Shown here: one piece after another, positions 31,359 through 42,873 of the stretch | How the letters are laid out: each line of letters starts with the position of its first letter | Numbering within the stretch: position 1 is the stretch's first letter | Assembly: GCA_002099365.1 (NCBI GenBank) | Contig: MSED01000001.1 | Span: 930,001-994,000 of the forward strand | Origin: Phialophora verrucosa | Taxonomy: Eukaryota > Ascomycota > Eurotiomycetes > Chaetothyriales > Herpotrichiellaceae | Direction: 5' to 3' | Length of the DNA stretch: 64,000 nucleotides | Made by a program: the position numbers and the translations under genes | Notes under the pieces: model-generated | What the model was told of the DNA's origin: nothing | The model's database searches: none | The model's input: the letters and a program-made list of their open reading frames with translations, nothing else

Positions 31359-34300
31359 TCAGATTTTAGCGGCATTGGCGACTGTGATATGCTCTCGGAC
31401 GCCCTCGCGATGCATCACAGGTCGAGAATGGCCGTTGCCATAATAGTAGCCGTTTGAGGGGTAGGCCGGGTCATCTCTTGAAAGATAGCTGGGACCGACA
31501 ATCTTGTCTTCGTCAATACCCCTGAGTTTGGAACAAGCATTGCCGAGCAAGCCCGCAGCCTCATGCGTGAGCTCCCACCTAGTGCTCTCGAACGACTCTT
31601 TCAAGATCATCAAAAGGCCCAGGCATCGGTTCTTTCCCTTGACGTTCTCAAGATCGTCCGGAGCCCTTACCCCGGCGACTCGGTCGAGATATTGCCGCAT
31701 GTCTTGCTCTTTCTTCTCCCAAGTTCCAAATTCCGCTTCCGAAGGAGGGGGCTTGATCGGGCCTTCGAGTGCGAAACCATAGCACCAGACAACGAGAGCC
31801 GATATGTAGAGCACCCACGGCCGGTTCAATAGGAAGTCATCTCGAGCAATGTACTGGTTGTGCTCAAACGCTTGAGGTAGGATAGGACTGGCGTGACCAT
31901 ACAGGCGGCCACTGATGCCATCCAGACCATCTCCATCTGGAGGAATGAGGACTTGGACGATGAATTTAAGCGCATAGAATGCCGCATCCCGTGCAGAAGC
32001 TTTGGTAGCCCAACGCTCGATCTTTTCGCGGACTACGCTATAGTCCTTTGGTGTTATCGAACGTCCGAGCAGACGATTGGCGCCGGCAAAGACTTGACAG
32101 TCGACAACGTCCACATGAGCAGCGATATGAGCGAGATGGTGCAGGACGGTCCGTGACTCGAAGATGTTTTCATCGTCCACAGGGCGCAGAATGGGATGCG
32201 GAGGCACAACAGGTGTCCGCAGAGGTGAAGATGGAGCAGGGGTGGCTTCCGCCAGAGCCTCGTCGAAGTCTCGTTTCCAATTGTCGAAGGCACGTAACAG
32301 AACACCTTTCCACTTGTCCGGACCCCCAAATGAAGTCGCGGTGCGAGGTCCTAGGGAAGAAATTTGCAGGTCACGCTGGCTCATATGCCAAGAGACTGAC
32401 AACAGCCCTGCCATAAGGATGGTACGACCGAAAGAGTTTGTGCGCACCCTCTGTCCGTTCAATGTCCGCTTCAGCCCTTCGAGGAACATAATGGGCTTGA
32501 TGCCGTTTGTCTGCAGAGATGACTGAACTCTGGAGGCCTCTGAGGGAGATACCGCCGACCAAAGACCCTCGTCACAAGGTAAAGGTAATCGCATCTCATG
32601 CGCGACCATTTTCGCAGCGTGACCGAACATCGTCGCGTGAATAGAATCGAGGACGAACGCCCCAAATGCGGCGCGACGAGTGGCCTCTGTAGTGATCCAT
32701 CGATGCCACGACTCTTCTGACTTGGAGGTTTCGGCTCCCGAAAAGGGAACCGACGTCCTTCCGTTGTCCTGTTCCCCTCTCAGGCTGGGCGGTGAATCGG
32801 ATGCCGAACGGCCCAGCAAGGAGCTGCCACGGCGCATGAGCGTCAAAGTCGAGTCGTGATGGATGTGCGCTCTTTCGTGTAGCGCACGAGTTGCATACAT
32901 CTTTTCATAGACCTCGATGAGTAGCAGTGTCTGGAACACCCACAACTTGGCCGGAGGTCTGAAGTCAACATCTCGCACGATCTCCCAACGAAGGTGCCAT
33001 ACTACAAAATTGGCGAATTCGGCTGCGGAGTCGGTCAGATTTGTGCCATACGCCTTGTCCAGTGTAGCGGCTCCAATTGCGATGACCATGAGTAGAAGTA
33101 GGTTTGGAGTTCGGTCAGCGGAAAAGGTAGGCTTGTGCAAGATTGGCAGCTGTGCATGTTGATGGTACCAGTATGATCCGATATATGTGTGCATCATCCT
33201 AAGACTCAGTATATGACCGTCACTATCCATGTCACCCTCGAACACGGAGTCCTTTCGCTTCTTGACTGCGTCATGCGGGCGCTCCACGAACTGAGACTGC
33301 ATCAGGTCAAGCAGCTCATGACGTTTGGACTCCGACATTATGTACTGGCTTGTGGCGGTCGAATCGAGAATGCTTGTGACACTCATCGGATGTTGCATAC
33401 CACTTGTAGAGTAATTGTTACTGGATGACGAGGGGCTTTGGTCGAAGAAGGGTCCTTGCGATGGTTGCTGCTGTTCATGACCGCTATATCCGGGAATATA
33501 GTTCGGCGGCGAGAAGTCGTTCGAGCCAGACTGGGCGTCATTGAAGAGCCACTGCGTAAAGTCGTCGGCAACTGCGAATGGTGTCTGAGTGTATGGAACT
33601 TCTTCGCCACCAAAGACGGGAAATCCGAACCCACTGCTGATGTCTACGCTTGCCATGCTGGTGTTGACCATGCTGTATGGGTACTGATCAGTTCTGGTCA
33701 ATCCGTGGGAAACGGCGGCTGCGAAGGCGGCGTCGGCCGTGCGAGACACGCCGGCTGAGGGATAGCCTGTAGACGAGTAATTGGAACCAGAGGTCAGGTC
33801 GATGGACTGCATGTAGCCATTTATTCCATTCATCCCATTCCTCTCCATAGCATGGTCTGAGTTTGACCTGACAGGGTGGACCGGGGGGGCCGACGACCCC
33901 GAGTACTGGCGAACAGGAGACGGCGGGACGTTCTGGCCGGAACCCCTATCGACTGATTGCATGGAAGCATACGCTGGTTGCTCTCTGTGGAAGTCTGCAT
34001 TGTTGAAACTTTGTCGTCGAACTCCAGAAGACCAACCCGTCTGCTCGTGCTTTTGAGGTGGACTCATGGGGTTACTCCCAAGGCTGTTTGTACGATGCAA
34101 CTGGGGATCCGGCCTTGCGGAGGCGGTCTGCGGTGTCGGTGGGTGGAATTGTGGCTCTGGGGACGGAGGGACAGTGCTGCCGGACATGTGGTGCCCGTAG
34201 TGGTTTGTCTCCGGAGGGTGTTGTTGCGAGCCTAGAGACTGGCTCTCTCGACGGACTGGCGCATTGGGAGCAGACATCGGATAGGACTGCGGTTGACTGA

Positions 34301-34767
34301 GTCCGTTCTGGGATGGCGTCGGGGCCACCGACTGATCGTTAGACGTGGATTGCGCAAAGGCATCTCGTTTAGCAAGCTGCGAACCGTGAGTAGTATGCCG
34401 TTCTCGGTGTCGGATGCAGAGATCTTGTCGTACGAAGTACCGGGTGCAGTCGGGATAGTCGCATCGGTAGATGGTCTTCGGGGTATCTTTGAACAGGATT
34501 AGACGGTTCCAGCCAAAGCAGTGAAGCACACTCACGGTTGAGCTGATGTCTATATAGGTGTTCCGCACGAGAGTAGCTTTTGCCACATCCCTCGTGCTTA
34601 CACTCAAACTTCTTGTCGGGATTGGGCTTCACAACCCTCCTCCGCTTCTTGGGTGGCTGTCCCACCGCCCCTTCACTGCCTGCTTGCTCAGGCTTCGCGT
34701 CGTCCGATGAGCCATGTTGGGTGAGCGTTTCCTGGTCCGCTCTGTCGATGGGATCGTTTTCCGCCAT
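31359..34767 (-). CDS. C2H2 zinc-finger regulator with fungal transcription-factor domain
   Basis: Two exons: 34536-34767 and 31359-34486, with a 49-bp intron (donor GTGAGT) splitting the last His codon of the first finger. The product is 1119 residues. An NLS-like KKRRR (40-44) precedes two C2H2 fingers: C56, C61, H74, H78 and C86, C91, H104, H108, in the contexts SYSRAEHLYRHQLNH and YFVRQDLCIRHRERH. A ~350-residue Ser/Pro/Gln-rich region follows. The C-terminal half is a fungal_trans-type domain starting near LSLRMMHTYIGSYWYHQHAQLPILH, where a pathway-specific regulator would bind effectors. The two-finger plus fungal_trans layout is shared by AmdX- and Klf-like regulators; I cannot assign an orthologue. 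The exceptionally long upstream gap suggests complex control. Confidence 0.88.
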
Positions 34768-37700
34768 TGCAACAGAAACTTGTCACCCGCCCTCGAAGCC
34801 TGACAATAGTCCAACCGGAGGCTTAGCAAGAACAATCACGGCGTGCTCAGCATGATCAGCGACCAAGCATCCACCCAAGATTCAGTAAAGATTCACAGTC
34901 GACGTTGGACAGAAATTCAGCCTTGTCTGCAGGCCTGACCCGGGAACAATCCTAGCGATACAGCCGGAGACCCAACACCGAACACAAAACGCGCGATGGG
35001 AAAACCGTTGGACCTGACAGGTGAGCGGCTAAGTTCAGACACTGTGTTTTTTCCCGACACGGGGTGTTGTACGCTGCTGGACTGGCCCTATGTGGCGTGC
35101 AATTGCTTGCTTCGCTCACACTGCGAGTTTTTGGGGTTTGCTAGACTGTATGGAAGGCTTCTGCGCGCGCGGAGAGGGTTATCGCGTGGAGGAGGGAGGG
35201 TTCGAAATGGGGGGTGCGACGCAGATGCTACGAGCGGCGTCTCCTTGGATGCAGGTACCAGTTGCGCAGAATGAGATGGTTCAGGTGACCTCGGGGTCTA
35301 GCGCTCGTGGGAAGTGAGCGGAGGGCTTATTGCTTCTGCTGCTCCTCATGGCCTGTGTGGCAAAGGACAGTGGAAGAGGCGAGGACGAGGCCCGGTTCGA
35401 TGCTTGGGAGCCAGAGACAAAGGGTGTTCTAGCTGGCCGGATCTGCGTTGCTTCTGTAGGAGGCTGTACGGGGGGGTCGTTGGGGTCTAGGTTGCAGTTA
35501 TGGTTGTCTCTGCTCCTGTTCCGTTGCCAGTCGCATGGCCCAGCATGCGCACTAGATGTGAAGAGGCAATGGCAGGTTTCGTCTTGCAGAGCGGAGTGCA
35601 GACCAGTCACAGACACGGGCACGGGGGATGCGCTTGGGGTGATGCAGCAAACGCGGGATGTGTGGATGGCAATGCGTGGAGAGAGAGAAAGCACGGACGG
35701 TGAGTCTGTCAGTGTCAGAGAGGAAAGAGGGGAAATTGAGTCGTGCAGCGGGCTGACGAGAGGAGAGGGAATGTGGTTGGATGCGACACCACCCGACACC
35801 ACCAAGCCTCACTGGTTCCGAGGTGTGGTGTGGGTTTTGACTCGAATCTCTGCACGAACTCGGGGCGGGTCGTCAAGGCAAGCGGCCTGCCGCCCCGAAT
35901 ATCGTGGCACTTGACTGGGGTCAAGATGGCACCCTCGACGATCGTTATCAGCCTGATTCTCTATGTAATGTGCATAAGAACGGTCGGCACGTGCCTCTCT
36001 GCTGCGTGGTATGACTGGGTATGCGCTGGTACGGGTGCGGAGTCCTTGACTTGATTCCACAGGCCACGAGGCAGGTGAGCATCAGACAAGTGAGCACTGA
36101 GAAGCAAGCACAGGAGACCTCAGTGACGGAAGACAACAGCGAGAAAGCGCCCGGCCTGCATGTTCACCACCCAGCCACGCTCGCCTGCAAGATGCTCCGT
36201 GGGCGTTCCAAGCTTACCGATGATCGCGGGGTTGAACATCTGTAAGGCGAGCAGCCAGGCCGGATAAGAAGCGCCATCACCAGTAGCAGCAAAACAACTA
36301 TCACCACAATGCTCTTTCTCTTTCACCATTTGGCTGCCGTGCTTTCCATAAATCGAATCGTTAACGTAACAATCGGCTGAACCATGGTAGAGCCCTTTCT
36401 TCGCGCATCCCACCTCGCGTCCCGCCAAAGTTCCCGTTCGGCGCGCCTTGTCTAGCTACCGAGAGGCTTGCCCATTAAAGTTCCAGGTCGTCATCTTCGA
36501 GTCGGAAAGTGATCATCTGTCCTCCAGTCTTCTCACCCTCTGCAAAGCGAGAGGCTGCCTGATGCTTGACTTCCCCACGCTTGCGCTCTTCCTTGACCCT
36601 TGCAGCAGGACATCAAGGCTGGACGGTCTTCACGGTTCGTCGCGACGAACCAACCACCTGGGCCCTCTTGACAACGTACACTATTCTCCGCACTCCTTTG
36701 GCGCCTGGATTTCTCATCAGCAAGCCCGAGCCGAATCACATCATCCCGCGTGCCTTGTGACACCCCATACGATCTCGTGTGACCCTAAGCTCGTCGGTAT
36801 TGACCCGAGGACAATGTGGACGATGTATGGTTGACACAATTATTAAGGCCTTGAAGCCCCCGGCTCTCAGATGAGATACAATGCCTTGCGTTCTGTCCAG
36901 TGTCAAATCAGCCGAACGGGCAAGAGGCTTCGCTTAGCCGCGGAGAACAGGACCTTCTGCTACAGTAGCGATGTTTTGGCACCCGTCAAGAACATTAACC
37001 CTACCACCCCATTTGTCCATTGTACGGCCTATATCTTATCGTCCAGCGCCCTGTCCATTGACCAGACCTGTTGCTGCTTCTCACTTCGATGCAAGCATGC
37101 CTTTGCCCGGCCTCTTTTCAGCCGAATAGCGATGTATCCGTCGTAGACCGCCGACATCCGAAGATTTCTTCTCTGGGCGACCGCCTCAATGAGTATCAGG
37201 GATATACTCCGTACTACGGCCATCTCTGACCCACTGTACTCTAGCTCGGGAGCCTCTGAGCCGTGGCAAGTAATACTGCTGCGTCATGCTGCAAAAGAAA
37301 GAAACCAGAAAGCCCTGCACGACGCAACGTGGATCAGAAGAAAGGACCAGGCAGAGACGCCGAAGATGCCGGCATGCGCCTGTGTCGGTCTATCACTGCT
37401 TGGGGGCTGTCCTCGACTGGGAAGACCTTCCTGATCACGCTCGGGATGCTTCATTGAAGGTTTGAAGCCTTTCCCAGTTGGCCATTCCCCTCTTTCTTCA
37501 GGGCGAGAAGTGCACACTCTCCACGAGTGCTATCCAATCATGGGGGGTGAAAATAGACGAAGCTAATGCACCTCTCCTCCAACCACGGACATTCTCATGA
37601 AACTGTTGATCTCTCCTCGACGTCCAGCTGCAAATGAACTACCTATTGTGCATCGAAGCCAAATACGATTCTCAACATAGTCCTTCGTGCATTCAGTGAT

Positions 37701-38014
37701 ATTTCGAGATCGAGATCGTGCGGGTGTGATTAACTGAGCGCTCGATTAAATCTCGTATTCCACCAAAACGGACAAATTTTAGTCCGTCCTCCGACTCTGG
37801 TGATCGAGAGAAACGCCGACGACCGAAAGGCGTCAGGAGACTGCCATAGCACACGAAAGGAGGCCCGGGTATGTAGGTCTCGACTAAGCACTGTTGTTAA
37901 AAGACTCTTTCCTGGTCAAGGCCCTGAAGATGACGGACCTGAGCAACTGAAGTTTCTAGAGCCGAGCAGATTCCAGAGCCATTTCTCAGGGAATCCAACG
38001 CTTCCTACTGTAAC
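34768..38014. other. 3.2-kb gap upstream of the C2H2 regulator
   Basis: This is the largest gap in the window. No frame resembles a protein, although overlapping open frames of 174-194 codons exist on both strands at 35281-35914. The part next to 34768 must contain the regulator's promoter and 5' leader. The region could also hold a non-coding transcript; nothing in the sequence proves it. Confidence 0.5.
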
Positions 38015-38798
38015 ATGTCTGGAGTAACCAGCCCGATCAGCCCAACGGTGAAGCCGAAGTCAAAGACATACGAAGGGTCATGTCACTGCGGGAAAATCAA
38101 GTATGTTCATTAGTGTGAGCCTTCTTCGCAATGAGATTGCTCATCTGCGTCAGGTTCTCTATGAAGCTCTCTCCTCCTGTTGAGGACGGTTTGGTGACCA
38201 GCTGTAACTGTGAGCTTGTGGCCTGCTTTATTTCCGTTCTCGCTTGGCGAAGGACTAACTCACAGCTGTGCAGGCTCTATCTGTGGGATCAATGGATATC
38301 TTATGGTCTACCCCTTGGAGGCCAATATCACATGGCATAGTGGTTTCGATTCCATGACCACGTACACGTTCGGAAAGGAAAAGATAGCTCACTCTTTCTG
38401 CTCAACCTGCGGAACGAGCATTGGTGGGAAAAGCACCGATGCAACCTTCTTCGCTAACAATCGGGCTGTGAATGTAAGTTACCCTCGAGTATACTTCTGA
38501 CGCTTGAACATTCTCGCACGTACAAACCTCGGACTGTGTACTGGGGGATGATGGAAAACTGCTTCCATCAGAGGCCCACTCGCTGGTTCCTACTCGGTGA
38601 ATAAGTGTCACCCGCCTTTGCCTGTGGTGGACCTCCTTTTGCTCGCCATTGTCAGGGAGAAACTCACACTTTTGGACGTAGGTGCGCACTTTAAAGGGTG
38701 TCGACGTCGACTCTCTAAAACTGAGGAAAGTAAACGGGCGCGGCTCGGAGACCAAGCTTCCCTCTGACGCACCGAGGCGGATGTCACAATCCCACTGA
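38015..38798 (+). CDS. GFA/CENP-V family protein (formaldehyde-activating-like)
   Basis: Four exons: 38015-38100, 38154-38209, 38274-38473 and 38682-38798, giving 152 residues. Introns are 53, 64 and 208 bp. Zinc-binding cysteines fit the family: GSCHCG, then CNCSIC (assembled across intron 2), then FCSTCGTSI. The last exon supplies the expected VRTLKGVDVDSLKL strand after NRAVN. Members include glutathione-dependent formaldehyde-activating enzyme and many uncharacterised fungal paralogues; the substrate is not predictable. The third intron is much longer than its neighbours, but its junctions GTAAGT and ACGTAG restore the family's C-terminal sequence. The C-terminus after that motif is short and polar. 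Confidence 0.85.
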
Positions 38799-39504
38799 AA
38801 ATTCAGACGATGAAACACCGTGGGAGGTCCTCGAAGTTTGAGATGCGCACATGGTCATTTGCTGTCTCCTGATTGTTGTGTTGCAGGAAGGTTAATGGAC
38901 GCATCATCTCCACGCCAAACAAGGAAGAGTTATCCCAACCTGGGTTGATCCTTAGGCAAAACCGCTAGCGTGTCGAGGACCTGGAAACTCGGTGCACGCC
39001 TCTGAGTACTTGATCGGGGGGAATGAGCGTGGCGGAGAGAGGAGGCGACTTTCCAGCAGTAACCACGTCCAGAGATACCGACAGGTAGCGAATGTAGCAC
39101 ATGCCACGTGCACAGCACAAAAGTCGATGAGCTTGGAGCTTCAACTCCGCGGTTTCAGAGAACAAGACCCTGAGGCTGTTGATGGGCAGTCTTTGGACGC
39201 TTCTACCTTCAAATCCCCCTTAGGCGCTTAAAAGGAATTGTGCCTTCAGTGCCCATTAGTCAATTCCACGCGCAAGATATCAAACGCTAACCCCTATGCC
39301 ATAGCTGATGACAAAACAGGCAAAATAAAACCCTGCACGAACGACCCCGGACGCCATTTTTGGAACGATCTTTGTCATATTCCACACTCCCTTCCGAGGA
39401 ACACGCAGAGTGCCTTCTGCATGAGTGACAATCTTCCTGGTCACGCAGTGCTCGCTACCAACCATTGTGTATCAGACATTCCCACGCCACACAATCCGGA
39501 TTCC
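38799..39504. other. Convergent intergenic region
   Basis: No gene or distinct element was recognised between the GFA-family gene and ROT1. Confidence 0.45.
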
Positions 39505-40500
39505 TCACGTGGAAGTTGGCAACATGTACATGACGGTTCCCAGCGCGGTGAGCCCGACACCGGCCCACCACCACCGATCCGCATTGTAAAACTCACTGAC
39601 CGGCTGTTGGATGACGCCATCCTTCCCGCCCATCAGCACGTGCTGTGGTTCACCATCTCTCTTGGCTTTCGCCTTCCCTGTTGCCTGTGGGGCAGTCGTC
39701 GGATTCAATGTCTGCGTCGGCAGCATCTGCGGCGGGCTGTATACCAGGTACAGAGGCTGCAGGGGCGATCCGTCGAACTGGAACAGGTTCAACCGCGGGA
39801 CGTTGTGGAACGGGTCCGTCAGCACCTCGTAGGACTTGAACAGTTCGGGCTGTTCGTAGCGGATGTAGACTGCGTTGTCGTAGGAGCAGGGCGCGCTTGT
39901 GAGTTGGCGGCCGTCCACGCCGAACGGCGTGAGAGTTATGGAGCCGTCGGCGGCGACCACGTAGGTGCCGTGCTGCCACTGCATTATGGAGGAGGGGCAT
40001 TGGGGAGTCGTTGCTGCGGCGCCACATTGTCAGTATCCTAAGCATGTCGTAGGTGGGATGTAGAATGTGGTAGGTGGTATGTCATTTTGGCAGAGTAATA
40101 AGAACAGTGACAGCGGTAACCAAAGAGTAACTCAGCCCGTTGGAGTGGACAAACATACGATTCGGAATAGAGCGATAGTATGCTTCTTCATAGAATCCAT
40201 CCGCCGTGAACGAGTATGAAATGCCCGCAAGGTCGGGCTCGATTAACTTGTCTGCCACCGGGTCGTAGAAGCCCTGTTCATTCGTACACGGTGTTAGCAT
40301 CTAACAAATCCCCTGCCCTGCGCAGTTCGCTCCTCTTCTTATGTGGCATGCATGTCCGATGGGGGAAGACTGACCGGTCCGGTGAGGACTTTCTTCGACT
40401 TCGTCGTCCATGTGCCTACGAGGGCGGCGTCATATTGGGCTCTCACGAGGCCGAGCAGGCCGAGGGATACAGTAAGAACATGGGGTATTGAGTGCATCAT
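39505..40500 (-). CDS. ROT1: ROT1, ER chaperone-like membrane protein
   Basis: Three exons: 40375-40500, 40159-40273 and 39505-40013, with introns of 101 and 145 bp. The product is 249 residues. A signal peptide (about 1-21) is followed by the strongly conserved Rot1 lumenal domain: VGTWTTKSKKVLTGP, GFYDPVADKLIEP, ISYSFTADGFYEEAYYRSIPN, IMQWQHGTY, LTPFGVDGRQL and PPQMLPTQTLNP. A single C-terminal membrane segment (WWWAGVGLTALGTVMYML) anchors it in the ER. In yeast Rot1 is essential and supports folding of cell-wall glucan and glycosylation proteins. Two consecutive ATGs at 40500 and 40497 make the exact start ambiguous by one residue. It diverges from the cyclo-ligase gene. Confidence 0.95.
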
Positions 40501-41126
40501 CGTTGCATGGCTTTGCTTATATGCGAGATCCGTGTGTCTGTGTGAGGGTCCTGGTTCGGATTTGGGTCTGGGTGTGGGCGTGTCGCACGGGAAGGAAAGC
40601 TCCTGGTCACAAGCAGTAAGATGCACAATACAGGGAGTAAGGGAAAGAAAGAGTGGACGGAATATTGTGTGCAGTCTGTTGGTAGTCGTCCGGGCTGGAA
40701 ATCTGGAATCTCACCCTGAGGCGACAGTGTCGGCCTTGGAACGTCGACGCGGAGGCTGAGGCGCATGTGCAGGGGTCTTTCGAGCTGCGCAGCCGGGCTT
40801 GTTTGAGGCTGGTGGGGGTGTTTGATTCGCTGGACGCGTCCCTGAAGATCGTTTTCGCCCACCGTTCGGAGTGAGCAGCCGATCATGTCAAAAATAGTTC
40901 CAATGCTCCGTGACTCTGCAGCAGCATCTGACATTCACGACAGCAGCTTGAAGCAGAAGCGCAGCGCGGAGGCGTTATAATAAATACCACGAGCATCATC
41001 TAGAGGCAAATACGGTAGCTTTACGGAGCGGCTCTTTAGTGTCATGACATGCGAAGAGCGCCGAGTTTGGGGTCTTCCTCCATGAGGTCTTGGTCTTGCG
41101 TCCAAGCTCTACGGACTGTCTCGACC
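40501..41126. other. Divergent promoter of ROT1 and cyclo-ligase
   Basis: No other gene is seen. An ATG at 41049, in frame with the cyclo-ligase, may be an alternative start and is treated as a finding. Confidence 0.5.
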
Positions 41127-41913
41127 ATGGCTCTGACAGAGCAGAAGAGGGCGCTGAGGAAACGCATTGCGGACGAACTAAAAAAACTTGACTTAGAAGA
41201 AATTGAAAAACAGTGTAGGCGACCTTGTGCCTGCCTTTGACTCTTGCTGATGACCACAAGCGGCGATTGTCACGAAGATGGTGCTTCAAATGAAGGCTTA
41301 TCAAGAAGCAAAGTCCGTTGCCATATTTTTATCAATGCCCGGCAGAGAAGTCTCGACGCGTGAAATTGTGCTTCATGCGCTCGACGAAGCCAAGTCGGTC
41401 TTTGTGCCCTATCTTCATCCAGGAGAAACTCCAAAATCACAAATAATGGACATGTTGCAACTGCAGGATAAGGACGATTTTAATGCTTTGAAGCCGGATG
41501 CTTGGGGTATCCCCTCGCTTTCGAAAGACTCGGTCGGTAGAAGGAGGAATGCTCTTGGTGGAATCGGTCTTTCGAATGATTCGGTGGACAACCAGGAAGC
41601 GTCTCCAAGCCTGGACCTCATATTCATGCCAGCCGTGGCTTTTGATCACGCTCACCACCGGCTCGGCCATGGCAAGGGCTTCTATGACCGCTACCTCTCC
41701 AAATATAAGAACGCTCTTGACTCTGGACCGACCGCACGTCCAATGCCGGCGCTTGGTAAGGTCTCCATTACCGTATGTCCGGGACTTCTCACTAAGTCAT
41801 GTCTTCTAGTGGGTATCGCTTTGCGCCAGCAGATTTTGGCACCTGGAGAACTTCTTCCTGCTGACGAGCATGATTGGACGGTTGATCAATTCGTGGTGGC
41901 TGATATCGAATGA
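41127..41913 (+). CDS. FAU1: 5-formyltetrahydrofolate cyclo-ligase (MTHFS)
   Basis: Three exons: 41127-41214, 41261-41755 and 41810-41913, with introns of 46 and 54 bp; 228 residues. The protein converts 5-formyl-THF to 5,10-methenyl-THF with ATP. Family features are KRALRKRIADEL at the N-terminus, AIFLSMPGREVSTREIV, KSVFVPYLH, the C-terminal nucleotide loop HRLGHGKGFYDRYL and MPALVGIALRQQIL, which is assembled only when the second intron is removed. The second intron is a multiple of three with no stop. The ATG at 41127 has a strong context (GACCATGGC). An in-frame ATG at 41049 would add 26 residues. Confidence 0.92.
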
Positions 41914-42056
41914 TGGTTGTCCACACCTTCCTCTGCGGCGATTGCTCCTTTTCGCTCTCCCGGTCTGACGATGACACTGTGTGGTGGCCTGGCGAACTAG
42001 ACTGAAGTAGACCTATGCGCTTGGAGTGCCAGACACAATGAGACCACGCAGTCTTT

Positions 42057-42446
42057 CTAGTCCAGGGACTGGATCAAGGAAACATTGTCTCCCTTGAGTA
42101 AAATTTGGCCTAAGATCTTTATTAGCCCGACAGCTCTCATACCGCTGGAGATAAGTCCTACCAAGCTGCCTTCTCTTTTGTGGGGTATCTTTTGTGGCTA
42201 ATTGCACCTCGACCGCGTCGTCAATCACCAGGTTCATGAATTCGTCGAAACCCTGTGGAAGCATTAGCATGTTTGGCAACGCCAGAGCTTCATGAAGCCA
42301 CATACTCTTATCTTTCCTTCGATGCGTGTCAGCAAGTTCTCGTAGAGCCATATTGAGACTGTTGAGCGCTTCTGCAGTAGACTGAAAATGAAATGAATGG
42401 GCGCAAGTAGAGTCTTGCGACCGCCTCCACCTCCACGGCCTGTCAT
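42057..42446 (-). CDS. SME1: Small nuclear ribonucleoprotein SmE
   Basis: Three exons: 42306-42446, 42162-42252 and 42057-42109, with introns of 53 and 52 bp. Intron 1 has a perfect TGCTAAT branch. The product is 94 residues, the usual SmE length. The Sm1 motif IWLYENLLTRIEGKIRGFDEFMNL is split by intron 1 after KIR, followed by VIDDAVEVQ and the Sm2 motif LGQILLKGDNVSLI, which needs intron 2 removed. SmE is part of the heteroheptameric ring on U1, U2, U4 and U5 snRNA. The N-terminus has a short RGGGGGR stretch. It lies tail-to-tail with the cyclo-ligase (143 bp between stops) and head-to-head with MTR10. Confidence 0.95.
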
Positions 42447-42873
42447 CGTGCACGGAGACTACTTCTGCAGCTCGGTAATATATTTGAAGGACGTGTTGAT
42501 CAGGATCGCAGTGAGGGAACCCGGTGTTTTGAGTGTTGTCGGCACATTCAGTGGTGAAGGGAAGACAAATTTACACCTAGACAAAAATGCGGAGGAAAGC
42601 AAGGCTGAAGTGGGCGGCAGGCAAGGCTGGCAAATGCATGAAAACTGACTTGAGGTCATTCTCACAAACAATGACTTCCCTCCATTTCGGTCACAGTTTC
42701 TTCATTTCCACCACAACCTGCGCCTGCCTGCATCTTCTCCTCGACTTGTCATTCCTTTCTTTAAGAGCCTTTCTTCCTTTACACGCGGGTTCAGCGACGA
42801 ATCTTTCACTGCTGCGCCGCCGCCGGTTGTCTATCGCTGCCCCTCATTCTCACTCCCACATACATCTGCGGCG
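42447..42873. other. Shared divergent promoter of SmE and MTR10
   Basis: 427 bp separate the two start codons. The last ~120 bp before MTR10 are CT-rich, a common feature of fungal housekeeping promoters. No extra gene is seen. Confidence 0.5.

Noticed and set aside
35281..35914. Overlapping frames of 174 and 194 codons on opposite strands
   Set aside because: Mutually overlapping, low-complexity Ser/Pro-rich products with no conserved motif.
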